Shown here in pieces: positions 1 to 6,794 of a stretch of DNA of 13,502 nucleotides. Numbering within the stretch: the first letter of the stretch is position 1; each line of letters opens with the position of its first letter. The DNA is from Woronichinia sp035285405 (GTDB lineage Bacteria > Cyanobacteriota > Cyanobacteriia > Cyanobacteriales > Microcystaceae). The notes below the pieces were generated by a model. That model ran no database searches. It saw nothing but the letters and a program-made list of their open reading frames with translations, and had not been told where the DNA came from. Position numbers and translations under genes: made by a program. The DNA is taken from positions 1 to 13,502 of the forward strand of contig JAYKJI010000289.1 in NCBI GenBank assembly GCA_035285405.1, in the 5' to 3' direction.

Positions 1-68
1 TTAGGAAATTCAGTAGCCAGTAAACGCGGTAATTTGGGTGATAAATTTTCATCAAACAGTAACTTCAT
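1..68 (-). CDS. DUF5615 PIN-like toxin, N-terminal part only
   Basis: The first 22 codons of a minus-strand gene that runs off the left edge. The visible peptide begins MKLLFDENLSPKLPRLL, the hallmark start of DUF5615 (Mut7-C/PIN-like RNase fold), with the conserved acidic D6-E7-N8 that contributes to the metal-binding site in PIN-like nucleases. Its ATG (66-68) lies inside the end of the DUF433 gene, so the two reading frames overlap by 17 bases. That arrangement is typical of co-translated toxin-antitoxin pairs, and DUF433/DUF5615 pairs are common in cyanobacteria. The family is inferred to be a VapC-like toxin; catalytic completeness cannot be judged because about 80 percent of the gene lies outside the window. 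Confidence 0.75.
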   Translation of the reverse strand, partial: MKLLFDENLSPKLPRLLATEFP

Positions 69-288
69 CGGGAATAATCATTAAATGGCGATCGCGGTCA
101 GCAGCAAAAGCGAAACAGGCTTGTATATCTTCTAAGGTTAGATCAGGAAAATCGTCTAAAATTTCCTCAATGGTCATCCCTCCCCCCAAATAGTCTAAAA
201 CATCATTAACAGTGATGCGAGTATTTATAATACAGGGTTTTCCGCTACGAATGGAGGGATTGATTGTAATTCGTTGACGATAATTCAT
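52..288 (-). CDS. DUF433 family antitoxin-like protein
   Basis: A 78-residue protein typical of DUF433, a small helix-turn-helix-like family generally annotated as the antitoxin partner of DUF5615 PIN-like toxins. The N-terminal half carries the family signature around residues 10-36: NPSIRSGKPCI, then the TRITV segment and a run of glycines before the helix MTIEEILDDFPDLT (38-51). The second half (LEDIQACFAFAADRD) is the conserved amphipathic helix. I chose the ATG at 286-288, which has a GGGA Shine-Dalgarno-like stretch 7 bases upstream. The open frame continues upstream, but that extension only translates tandem DNA repeats (SAITPWDG repeated) and is not credible coding sequence. The overlap with the toxin start suggests translational coupling. 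Autoregulation from the upstream palindrome is inference. Confidence 0.82.
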   Translation of the reverse strand: MNYRQRITINPSIRSGKPCIINTRITVNDVLDYLGGGMTIEEILDDFPDLTLEDIQACFAFAADRDRHLMIIPDEVTV

Positions 289-307
289 TGTTTTTTCCCA
301 ATAAATT

Positions 308-327
308 AATATAATAAACCAATTGGT
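308..327 (-). promoter_or_regulatory. Candidate promoter/operator of the DUF433-DUF5615 pair
   Basis: A perfect 10-base palindrome, ACCAATTGGT (318-327), sits 30 bases upstream of the antitoxin start. It is followed on the minus strand by a -10-like TATATT (308-313). No convincing -35 box is visible at the right distance. A palindrome overlapping the promoter is where a toxin-antitoxin complex would usually bind, but this assignment is positional only. Confidence 0.3.
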
Positions 328-384
328 GATCGCACTTCCATCCCAAGGAGTGATCGCACTTCCATCCCAAGGAGTGATCGCACT
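326..384. repeat. Tandem 24-bp repeat, 2.5 copies
   Basis: Two identical 24-base units (326-349 and 350-373) each begin GTGATCGCACT and continue TTCCATCCCAAGGA; an 11-base partial third copy (GTGATCGCACT) follows at 374-384. Two degenerate copies of the same motif occur just beyond, at about 393-403 (ATGATCGCACT) and 411-420. The unit contains a HIP1-related core (GATCGC). It lies directly upstream of the DUF433 gene and translates as repeated SAITPWDG, so it is not coding. It could be slippage-generated array DNA or a cluster of binding sites. Confidence 0.9.
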
Positions 385-412
385 CCTCCACAATGATCGC
401 ACTTTCAAAAAT

Positions 413-502
413 AATCGCACTCTCAAAAACCAAAGGATTGCAATTTTAAAGTTTAATCAACAAAAAAAATGGCGATCACACTACAAGATATGCGATCACA
501 CT
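413..502. repeat. Dispersed intergenic repeat, copy A
   Basis: A stretch of about 65 bases (413-478) that matches positions 7124-7190 at roughly three bases in four by eye, with one or two single-base gaps. Shared landmarks in order are CTCTCAAAAACCAAAG, a GATTGC box, a TTTT run, the core GTTTAATCAACAA (451-463), and GCGATCACACT (472-482). A second GCGATCACACT follows at 492-502. The core also occurs at 5578-5604 and 12830-12856. It lies between the DUF433 and lectin genes. Confidence 0.65.
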
Positions 503-960
503 CAAACTTTGACAAATTCAAATACTTGATTAGTTACACTGGTAAGGCTCCATTGATTGACTGCTGCCCCATCATCTAGAGACTGATCCTTAACGCTAAC
601 ATATAACCTACTATTTTGTGGACGAATATAGTAGTATATACCGCCAGCAGGTTCTAATTTCATAAGCTGAGCAGTATCATTATCCTGTTCTGGATATTGA
701 ACTATAATTGCACCGGTATCATTATTTCTTGTGTAAACCTCCATACATTGGCCACTATGTTTTGCAATAAATTTATATGTTTCATTACCTTTATCAATTG
801 CGTACCATCTTTGTTCATCTCCTCCAGTCCAGCGATATAAACAAAGATCCTGATTGCGATCTAAACTAGCGTTTCTGACGGCGAGCACTGAATTGCGATT
901 ATTTTCATTAGCGTGTCTTGGTCGTATGGCATAAAGTTTGTTATTTTCCAAAATAGGCAT
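502..960 (-). CDS. Ricin-type beta-trefoil lectin domain protein
   Basis: A 152-residue protein that is essentially one ricin B-type (CBM13) beta-trefoil. Three homologous subdomains can be traced. The alpha repeat (residues 8-55) ends in the diagnostic QxW (Q50-R-W52). The beta repeat (60-105) contains SGQCMEV and ends in QLM (98-100). The gamma repeat (110-152) contains LYVSVKD and ends in QVFEF (145-149). QxW residues form the hydrophobic core of this fold, and here only the first is canonical. Such domains bind galactose-type sugars in polysaccharides or glycoproteins; the ligand cannot be told from sequence. There is no signal peptide and no fused enzyme, so a cytoplasmic or non-classically exported lectin is implied. 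The ATG at 958-960 has an AGGA ribosome site 8 bases upstream (969-972). The gene stands alone, flanked by repeats. Confidence 0.8.
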   Translation of the reverse strand: MPILENNKLYAIRPRHANENNRNSVLAVRNASLDRNQDLCLYRWTGGDEQRWYAIDKGNETYKFIAKHSGQCMEVYTRNNDTGAIIVQYPEQDNDTAQLMKLEPAGGIYYYIRPQNSRLYVSVKDQSLDDGAAVNQWSLTSVTNQVFEFVKV

Positions 961-1188
961 AGTAACTATCCTGCTTTATGATTTAGAGTTTAAGCTTGCG
1001 GCTTTTTTAGTCGAATCGTTTATATTTTGACAATTCTACAGGGATTTTTCAATCTAATCCTACCCAGTAACAAAATTTTACATTTATTTCGATACACCCA
1101 TCTACCGATAGTCAGCTACAAAGAGCAATCGTCAAGTATTGCCAAGTTCTGTCAAACCAAATCTACGAAACAACCTGAAGAATAATGA

Positions 1189-1234
1189 GATCGCCGAGTT
1201 TTATCACCTCAATCCAAGCGACAAATCGGCGATC
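1189..1234. repeat. 9-bp perfect inverted repeat with HIP1-like arms
   Basis: GATCGCCGA (1189-1197) is the exact reverse complement of TCGGCGATC (1226-1234), with a 28-base loop. It lies just past the stop of the DUF1254 gene (minus strand, ending at 1255). There is no T-run after it on the minus strand, so it is not a classical rho-independent terminator. It could stabilise the 3' end of the transcript. Confidence 0.6.
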
Positions 1235-1254
1235 AACAAATATTCTGGATAGAG

Positions 1255-2862
1255 CTATTTCAATAACTCGATTTCCCCTGGTCGCCAAGTCTTGTCAAAC
1301 CAAGGCTCAAGCGGGCCATAAAGCCGAAGAATCGTATTCCAACCCGTTTCAGGCATCGTCTGCACCCAATTATTCTCCTTACCAGCAGGCGGTTTCGGCC
1401 CGAAATAGATATCCACAGAACCATCGGCATTAACCAAAAGCCCTTTAGTCTGACTACCGACACTGGGAAACTGTTGATCCGTCTGAATCTGCGATCGCGT
1501 TTGGTTGCTGTAAAGAATCACTGACCAGAAATCTTTAACAGGAATATTGGGCGGTAAACGGAGGCGATAACTCTTGCCACCATCGAGGAGATTGCCCTTA
1601 GCATCACGGGCTGTCCAAGCATATTGAGAACCCAATCCGACCATTTTTTCTTCCATCGCAGGCGTAACCCCCGTTGCCATGAAATAGTAATAGATATAAG
1701 CATCCAGGTTCAGCACATCAGGCTGGGTTTGGAACTTATAGCCACCAATGAAAGGTAACTGCCAAGCACTGTTCTCATAGTAATAAGCCTCCTTCTGGCG
1801 ATTATGAAAGGAGATTGCCCGTGCCGTCGCATCCCCCACTGCCGCCGCTTCCGTCAGGATTTTTTTCATCCGTTCATCTGGCTTGAAAGGTTTGCCTTTT
1901 TGAATACCAATAGAGGCGTAATAACCCAGTCGAATTTGATCGAGGGACTCACTCGGCTCTTCCTGTACTACTTGATTGAGCAGTTCCCAGAACCGATAAT
2001 CGGCAGGCGCAACCGTATTAAACGGCTTACCCGACAGATTGACAAAATTTAAAGCGGGGGGATTGTTGGCACTGTTGAGGGAATAAATTTTCGTGTTTTT
2101 TGTCACCAACTCAACCCCAGGTTTCGGATCTCCCTTGACTAAAAAACTACGCCAGGGAATCCAAATATTAAAGGTCGGCGATTTCACCACGTTGTAACCC
2201 GATGGAATTTCCCCTGTGTCGCCTGGCGGTAAAATGAGATACTTTCCGCCTTGGCCTTTATCGGGGCCCGTAATGCCCACATCAATCACCCAGCGAAACC
2301 AAATATCATTCACCGTTCCTAACACTTTCGGAGGAACTTCTAAAACCAACGGCCCCTGCGTGAGATCGAGCCATGTCCAACTGTAAACCGTGTTGTCATT
2401 AGCAGTCAGGAAAATTGAGCGCGAATCCAAAAGTTGCTCAAAAATCGGGACAACGGTATTTACAGGCCCCAAGGTACGGATCGCGTTACGGTTGGCTGCT
2501 TGGCTAACGACGGGTATTGCTAATAGGTAAGCTTGAACAGCACGTTGGAAGTCGAGGTTATCGTAGAGCTTTTCAGCAGTTAGCTTGTCGGGAAAACCAT
2601 CGAAAAAATTCAACGTCCCCAGACGAGTCTCTACTTTGGCAGGGGAAGCAATGCCTAGGGGAAGCGGCGTTGAGAATTTTACTTTAGGGTTAGCAGGAGA
2701 ACCCGTCAGAGATTGGCTGTTACTGGGGGAGGACATAATAACTAAATTGGTAGTAATGACAATGAGAACTAAGGCGGTTATTGATAATCCTGGGGTTTTC
2801 CTGGTCAAGGGAAATCCTTTGGGGAAGAGGCGATTTAGAAACGATAGAAAATGATTCAACAT
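1255..2862 (-). CDS. DUF1254/DUF1214 domain exported protein
   Basis: A 535-residue protein with the two-domain architecture DUF1254 (about 85-215) plus DUF1214 (about 420-525), a family widespread in bacteria but without an assigned biochemical function. An N-terminal hydrophobic segment (about 25-44, GLSITALVLIVITTNLVIM) after basic residues acts as a signal peptide or anchor, so the protein is probably periplasmic. Family landmarks visible are FDGFPDKLTAEKLYDNLDFQRAVQ, where these proteins begin, a conserved tract near NTVYSWTWLDLTQGPLVLEVP (about 157-177), and the C-terminal DUF1214 elements SVILYSNQTR and GSVDIYFGPKPP, then NWVQTMPETGWNTILRLYGP. Length and both ends agree with the family, so the gene looks complete. 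It is monocistronic: 198 bases separate it from the next upstream gene. Substrate and partners are unknown. Confidence 0.85.
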   Translation of the reverse strand: MLNHFLSFLNRLFPKGFPLTRKTPGLSITALVLIVITTNLVIMSSPSNSQSLTGSPANPKVKFSTPLPLGIASPAKVETRLGTLNFFDGFPDKLTAEKLYDNLDFQRAVQAYLLAIPVVSQAANRNAIRTLGPVNTVVPIFEQLLDSRSIFLTANDNTVYSWTWLDLTQGPLVLEVPPKVLGTVNDIWFRWVIDVGITGPDKGQGGKYLILPPGDTGEIPSGYNVVKSPTFNIWIPWRSFLVKGDPKPGVELVTKNTKIYSLNSANNPPALNFVNLSGKPFNTVAPADYRFWELLNQVVQEEPSESLDQIRLGYYASIGIQKGKPFKPDERMKKILTEAAAVGDATARAISFHNRQKEAYYYENSAWQLPFIGGYKFQTQPDVLNLDAYIYYYFMATGVTPAMEEKMVGLGSQYAWTARDAKGNLLDGGKSYRLRLPPNIPVKDFWSVILYSNQTRSQIQTDQQFPSVGSQTKGLLVNADGSVDIYFGPKPPAGKENNWVQTMPETGWNTILRLYGPLEPWFDKTWRPGEIELLK

Positions 2863-3060
2863 AGACAGAGCTTCATTTCAAAAAAAATAAGGTAAATTAG
2901 ATTCCCAATCTCAGGTAATTAAGGTATAGGAACGACGCAATTTAGTCAAATTATTTAGGCTGATAGTAGCACAAATCATTTAAAAATAGTATTAAAGAAA
3001 TACAAAGATAATAAGTTTTGAAGCGGATACTTTTTGATTTTTTATTGCGAGGAAGATTAG

Positions 3061-3771
3061 CTATTCAGAGTTACCATACAATGAAACCAGTCGAGCCACA
3101 ATGACGGTTAAATAAATTGCCCCGGCCATTGCTTCAAAGTTGACCAGAACCATTACCCACCGTCCTATAGGAATAATACCTCCATAGCCAACAGTTGTTA
3201 AAGTAATTAAACTAAAATACATCGCCAAATTCCAAGGCTGAAATTCATATTCCCTGAGATCACTAATTTTAAAAGAATGGGGATCTATTTGCCAAATAAA
3301 AAAGTAGATAAACGACCAGATAATACCGATAAAAAGGTAGGAAATGATCGCTAAAACGATGGTTTGACTGGTTACTTTTTGCCGATATGCCAATATCTTA
3401 ACTGTCGCAAGCCATTCATACCCAAAAACCAGAATCTTGATAGAAGTGGCAGCAGCTAAAAAAAGTTTGTTAAAATCAGGTAACCAATGAAAATGGGCCA
3501 TAAGATCACAAAAAAAGCCAACTAAAACCAAAACTAAAAAGATTTGCAGATTTTTATCAGAGTAAACCCGATCATGAAGATAGAAATTCCTGAGAGCAAT
3601 CAACGATATTGTAATTAAAAAAGTTACATTGACAAAAAACAATTCAAATGTGTTTTTACCAACAATGGCAATAGTAATACCAATTACAGTAAGAATTAAA
3701 ATAATGTAAGGATTTGTCCATCGTTTCAGCATAGAGTTTTTGTATTGTTCGATAAATTCAAGGGGCGGCAT
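3061..3771 (-). CDS. Small K+ channel-like membrane protein
   Basis: A 236-residue integral membrane protein with a potassium-channel pore. Hydrophobic segments can be placed at about 21-38, 43-60, 75-93, 102-124, 136-160 and 204-228, with a re-entrant pore helix and selectivity filter at about 182-201. The filter T193-V194-G195-Y196-G197 is canonical for K+ selectivity. I see no regular Arg/Lys every third residue that would mark a voltage sensor (S4), and no cytoplasmic RCK/TrkA-N, cyclic-nucleotide or other regulatory domain: the protein ends eight residues after the last membrane helix. It is therefore likely an ungated or lipid/pH-modulated K+ channel of the bacterial Ion_trans_2 group. 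It is oriented like its neighbours but spaced about 190 bases from each, with a strong inverted repeat upstream. Confidence 0.82.
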   Translation of the reverse strand: MPPLEFIEQYKNSMLKRWTNPYIILILTVIGITIAIVGKNTFELFFVNVTFLITISLIALRNFYLHDRVYSDKNLQIFLVLVLVGFFCDLMAHFHWLPDFNKLFLAAATSIKILVFGYEWLATVKILAYRQKVTSQTIVLAIISYLFIGIIWSFIYFFIWQIDPHSFKISDLREYEFQPWNLAMYFSLITLTTVGYGGIIPIGRWVMVLVNFEAMAGAIYLTVIVARLVSLYGNSE

Positions 3772-3804
3772 TCATATTTGGGGGAAAGTTATCGAAAAAA
3801 TAAG

Positions 3805-3857
3805 TTTGGCGATCGCGCTATTGTGGAAATAATTACCGTTTAGAGGCGATCGCCAAA
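3805..3857. repeat. 12-bp perfect inverted repeat built on two HIP1 sites
   Basis: TTTGGCGATCGC (3805-3816) is the exact reverse complement of GCGATCGCCAAA (3846-3857), with a 29-base loop. Each arm contains a full HIP1 octamer (3809-3816 and 3846-3853). It lies 34 bases upstream of the K+ channel start and about 105 bases downstream of the amine oxidase stop. Neither side has a T-tract, so a simple terminator is unlikely. It could be a cruciform or a processing or binding site. Confidence 0.7.
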
Positions 3858-3962
3858 AGAAGAAAAAATGCAAGTAAAACCCCAAAACTGTCCCACTCTG
3901 CCAGAAAAAAGAAACGTCTTGAGATTCTGATTGGTTCGACTAACTTATTTATTCATATCAAT

Positions 3963-5336
3963 TTAAAGATTGGCCTGAATCAGGTCAGCAGCCCTTTCAC
4001 CTGTTCGCACTGCCCCATCAAAAAATCCGGCCCAGCGATCAGCTATTTCTGTTCCCGCCCAATAGATTCGTCCCACTGGCGTGGTCAGAGCATCACCAAA
4101 ACTTGTCCACACACCAGGTGGCATATAAGCAGCATATCCTCCACCTGTCCAAGATTCTCCAGGCCAATCAACTTCGTCATAGGTGACAGGGGATAAAGCT
4201 TGATCGCCGAAATAAACCGCTAAATCCGAGAGAACCGCCGCCCGACGATCCGCTTCATTCATGGGTTGCCAACGGCCATAGCGATCGCCAACCACAAAGG
4301 TTGCAATTACGCCAACGCCTGTTTCGGGGTCAGAGCTATCGGCACACAGTTCAATCCACTCACAGTTTCCTTTAGCAATACCAGCCAGTCCTTTTTCTCG
4401 CCAGAACGGGCGATCGTAGGAGATTAAAATTTTGGCACAGCAACCCATTGGCACTCGTTGAGTGAGTTGCGCTCGTGAAGGAGGCATGGGCGGATCATAG
4501 TGAATTCGGCCTGCCAAATGGGGAGGCATCGCCACAACCACGAATTTTGCTGTAAAACAATTGTGAGAAGTTTTGATTTCAACCTCTGTTTCACTCTGGT
4601 GAATGCTTAAAACGGGTTCGTTTAAATGAATGCGATCGCTGAATTCGGCGGCAATCTTTTCAGGAAGTTGTCCCGCTCCACCGTGAACCAGTTCTGCCTC
4701 TGGATGTTCCGATTGGGGCGCAGTTTTTTGTCCTAAAAGAATATGAAGAAGAGAGACTTGACTCGGTTCGGCAGGCCCCAAAAAACCAGCCGCACGACAC
4801 AAATAGGAAAAGTACCAATGTCCAAAATCAGTATGGGTATTATCCTCAATCCAACGGGCAAAAGTATCACTATCAAGCCGTTTATTTTGCTCATTGGGGC
4901 GGGGATGACCCTCAGGCATTGCACTAGAAAGTTCATGAAAACGTTCCCAAGCAGTCATCGCATCCTGCCATTCTTCTTCCGGTACATCGGGAATTTCACC
5001 TTCATGAAATCCTTGAAAGAAACCGTTAAATTCGTAGCGTTTGCCATTGAAAACAAGCACTGTTTTTCCATGAGCAGGAGAAGCAAAGCGACGCACTTTA
5101 TACTCGTCTAATAATGCTAAAAATCGATCCTGGGTCGGGCCAACCCACTGACCCCCCAAATCAATCCATTGTCCTGATTCTATAGTCCGACCATACATTC
5201 TTCCCCCAAGGCGATCACGGGCTTCTATTAATAAAACACTGTGACCAGATCGATGTAAATTGCGAGCAGCAATAAGTCCTGAAAGTCCTGCACCAACGAT
5301 GATGCAATCATAAACTTTTGGTTTTAATAATGACAC
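3963..5336 (-). CDS. Flavin-dependent monoamine oxidase family protein
   Basis: A 457-residue FAD-dependent amine oxidoreductase (flavin monoamine oxidase fold), which oxidises an amine to an imine with O2, giving an aldehyde or keto product, ammonia and H2O2. The dinucleotide-binding motif GAGLSG (15-20) opens a Rossmann unit ending in E38. The family motifs LGGRMYGR (43-50), LGGQWVGPTQD (60-70), the C-terminal TGGGYAAYMPPG (397-408) and YWAGTEIADRWAGFFDGAV (425-443) follow in the usual order. In human MAO the motif SGGCY carries the cysteine that binds FAD covalently; here the equivalent residue is G400, so FAD should be non-covalent or attached elsewhere. There is no signal peptide. The start is GTG (5334-5336) with GGAG 9 bases upstream. 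Substrate (polyamine, aromatic amine or amino acid) is not determined. Confidence 0.85.
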   Translation of the reverse strand: MSLLKPKVYDCIIVGAGLSGLIAARNLHRSGHSVLLIEARDRLGGRMYGRTIESGQWIDLGGQWVGPTQDRFLALLDEYKVRRFASPAHGKTVLVFNGKRYEFNGFFQGFHEGEIPDVPEEEWQDAMTAWERFHELSSAMPEGHPRPNEQNKRLDSDTFARWIEDNTHTDFGHWYFSYLCRAAGFLGPAEPSQVSLLHILLGQKTAPQSEHPEAELVHGGAGQLPEKIAAEFSDRIHLNEPVLSIHQSETEVEIKTSHNCFTAKFVVVAMPPHLAGRIHYDPPMPPSRAQLTQRVPMGCCAKILISYDRPFWREKGLAGIAKGNCEWIELCADSSDPETGVGVIATFVVGDRYGRWQPMNEADRRAAVLSDLAVYFGDQALSPVTYDEVDWPGESWTGGGYAAYMPPGVWTSFGDALTTPVGRIYWAGTEIADRWAGFFDGAVRTGERAADLIQANL

Positions 5337-5756
5337 CTTATTTGACTCCAGAATTCAATTTTTAATTTAATTTGTATAATAGCAGCTAGTAAGTGAGTTT
5401 CGACCCACATTCCCTACGCAAAGAAAGAACGCGAGATAATACGAAAATCACAAAAAAATTCCAAATTGCTCATATAATGATAAGCAAGAGATAATGCGAG
5501 GAAAAAGGTAATATTGAGTTTCGTCACTTCAACAAAATCTACAGATCGGTGATCGCACTGTGAATATGATAATACGCGATCACGTTTTTAGTTTAATCAA
5601 TAAGATAATAGAGATCTCCCTTTACCACTTTGATAAAAAGTGGGCGCACTGATGACAATAAAAGCGATCGCCTTCCATCTCTCCCAGAAAATAGCCATCA
5701 CGATTGCCTGTGTTTTATAATGAGAGTGTTATTTATTGCTCTAGGATACGTACATC
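5337..5756. other. 420-base intergenic region with repeats
   Basis: No gene is supported here. It contains an 8-base inverted repeat with dispersed-repeat core (5549-5604), a small hairpin (CCACTTT 5625-5631 with AAAGTGG 5637-5643, loop GATAA), and a HIP1 site at 5664. A -10-like TATAAT at 5716-5721 has a weak TAGCCA 18 bases before it and may be the relic promoter of the following hicB-like pseudogene. The motif GAGATAAT(A/G)CGA occurs twice (about 5432 and 5490). Confidence 0.6.
5549..5604. repeat. Inverted repeat plus dispersed-repeat core, copy B
   Basis: GTGATCGC (5549-5556) and GCGATCAC (5576-5583) are exact reverse complements separated by 19 bases. The right arm runs straight into GTTTTTA and then AGTTTAATCAATAAG (5590-5604). 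This matches the core in copies A (436-463) and C (7148-7176). The first arm is part of GTGATCGCACT, the same 11-mer that begins each 24-bp tandem unit at 326-384. Confidence 0.6.
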
Positions 5757-6038
5757 ATGCTTACCTATAAGGCAATGTATAAGTTTTTAGATAAGGGAGT
5801 TCATGGAGAAGTATTAGACTTTCCTGGAGCGATTTCTTGAGGAGAAGATTTATCTATAGTACGTCGCTCTTTAGCGAGTGCATTAGTTGATATGGCAGAG
5901 GTTTAGTTATTGAAGGGAGAATCTTTACCGTTGCCGAATGAACAATTAACGGAACCCGAAGCGGATTTAGAGGAACCAATTTATTTGATTTTCTCAGCAG
6001 CAAATCATGTTCAAGTTGTTCCTTATTTGATGGCTTAA
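5757..6038 (+). pseudogene. hicB: hicB-like antitoxin pseudogene (two in-frame stops)
   Basis: A 93-codon frame that reads as a HicB-family antitoxin but is interrupted twice: TGA at 5838-5840 (codon 28) and TAG at 5904-5906 (codon 50). On either side the translation is good family sequence: MLTYKAMYKF, GVHGEVLDFPG (typical of the partially degenerate RNase H-like HicB fold), then DLSIVRRSLASALVDMAEV, and ESLPLPNEQLTEPEADLEEPIYLIFSA to a normal TAA stop (6036-6038). Both stops could come from one C-to-T change (CGA to TGA, CAG to TAG). No hicA toxin or remnant is visible beside it, so it was either a solitary antitoxin or has lost its partner. Reading through is conceivable but nothing supports it. 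Confidence 0.75.
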
Positions 6039-6044
6039 TGAAAC

Positions 6045-6104
6045 AGGGGTGAAGAGACTCGCGGTCTAAGGTCAGAGCACTCCTCTGGTGTCTCTCCTAC
6101 CCCT
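6045..6104. terminator. Long imperfect hairpin between convergent genes
   Basis: AGGGGTGAAGAGAC (6045-6058) pairs with GTCTCTCCTACCCCT (6090-6104) with a small bulge. A second hairpin is nested inside (CAGAG 6073-6077 with CTCTG 6083-6087, loop CACTC). It lies exactly between the hicB-like pseudogene on the plus strand and the stop of the exported protein on the minus strand, which suits a bidirectional terminator. No clean T-run follows on either strand, so the terminator call is tentative. Confidence 0.45.
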
Positions 6105-6110
6105 TGGGAG

Positions 6111-6527
6111 TTACTGGGGGTCAACTTGATCCAAGGACTGTAAAACCTGTTGAATTTGTTGGGGTGAATTTTGCTTCGTTAAGTTTGTCCAACAATGACC
6201 TTGACCCGCTGTAGCCGTTGGTTTACTGCGTAACTGGCCCAGAGCTTGAATACAGGAAGGGCAATCACAACCAAACAGGTTAACGGCGGCATCACTTTCG
6301 GCAGCACTAAAATCCAGCCAAGCATCATCCTGGGCAGAAGCGACTAAAATGCCTCGGTTCAAGTTATGGGGACGTGAAGACTGCAATTGTGTCGGTTTCA
6401 GATCACAGGATTGAGGAGAAGGGCTTAATTCCTTGGCCGCAGCACTATTGGCAATCAATAGTACAGGCAACAGGGAACTAGCCAGAATAGGAAGCGATTG
6501 AAGGTTAAATAAAAATTTTGAGTTCAT
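6111..6527 (-). CDS. Exported protein with CDCPSC motif, unknown function
   Basis: A 138-residue protein with a clear signal peptide: a hydrophobic stretch at about 11-29 ending in a small-residue AAA just before K32, so cleavage near residue 31 is likely. The mature part is short and contains a DDAWLDFSAAESDAAVNLFG segment followed by C87-D-C89-P-S-C92, then IQALGQLR, and another cysteine at 112 (GHCW). C41 gives a fifth mature cysteine. The close CxCxxC spacing suggests a metal site or redox-active thiols in the periplasm, thylakoid lumen or outer envelope. This is inference: I do not recognise a named family. It is probably single; 53 bases separate it from the upstream tautomerase stop. 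Confidence 0.7.
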   Translation of the reverse strand: MNSKFLFNLQSLPILASSLLPVLLIANSAAAKELSPSPQSCDLKPTQLQSSRPHNLNRGILVASAQDDAWLDFSAAESDAAVNLFGCDCPSCIQALGQLRSKPTATAGQGHCWTNLTKQNSPQQIQQVLQSLDQVDPQ

Positions 6528-6580
6528 GGCTCAGATTCTCACGAAAAACGTGTAAAAATTAAGCCCCATTATAATTAATT

Positions 6581-6790
6581 TTATTTTGATTGGGACTGAC
6601 CTTTTCGCCAGTCATCGGTTAGCATTCCTGAATAGCCCCAATTTTCTTCGGCAATTTCCTGAATAACGATATGAATATGTTCTGGTTTTTTATTGAGAAC
6701 TCGCACCAGAGTTTCTGTCATTTCTTTGACAATTTCAGCTTTTTGGGAGCGAGTAGCCCCCTGAGTAATTTGCACATTAATGTAGGGCAT
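6581..6790 (-). CDS. 4-oxalocrotonate tautomerase family protein
   Basis: A 69-residue protein of the tautomerase superfamily, beta-alpha-beta subunits that usually assemble as hexamers and use the N-terminal proline, exposed by removal of Met, as general base. Pro follows Met here, and the family pattern PYINVQITQG, SQKAEIVKEMTETL, then HIHIVIQEI and NWGYSG is intact. Aligned without gaps to the classic 4-OT enzyme, R11 is replaced by Ala, R39 by His and F50 by Trp (mature numbering). Those arginines bind the dicarboxylate substrate, so true 4-oxalocrotonate activity is unlikely and the physiological substrate is unknown. The start lies 4 bases after the stop of the HEAT-repeat fragment, suggesting they were once one operon. 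Confidence 0.87.
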   Translation of the reverse strand: MPYINVQITQGATRSQKAEIVKEMTETLVRVLNKKPEHIHIVIQEIAEENWGYSGMLTDDWRKGQSQSK

Positions 6791-6794
6791 AGGG

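Noticed and set aside
326..420. Tandem repeats as a CRISPR array
   Set aside because: Units are directly adjacent with no spacers, only 2.5 copies, and no cas genes are present.
289..426. N-terminal extension of the DUF433 gene giving a 124-residue protein
   Set aside because: It translates the 24-bp tandem DNA repeat and lacks a ribosome site; family homology begins exactly at the ATG at 286-288.
1185..1433. Plus-strand frame across the end of the DUF1254 gene
   Set aside because: Overlaps the DUF1254 coding region in antisense and includes the inverted repeat; no domain pattern.
4743..5111. 122-codon open frame on the plus strand opposite the amine oxidase
   Set aside because: Antisense to a well-supported gene, with no recognisable domain; composition is that of a reverse-strand shadow.
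5625..5643. 7-bp stem hairpin as a rho-independent terminator
   Set aside because: No T-run follows on either strand and no gene ends nearby.
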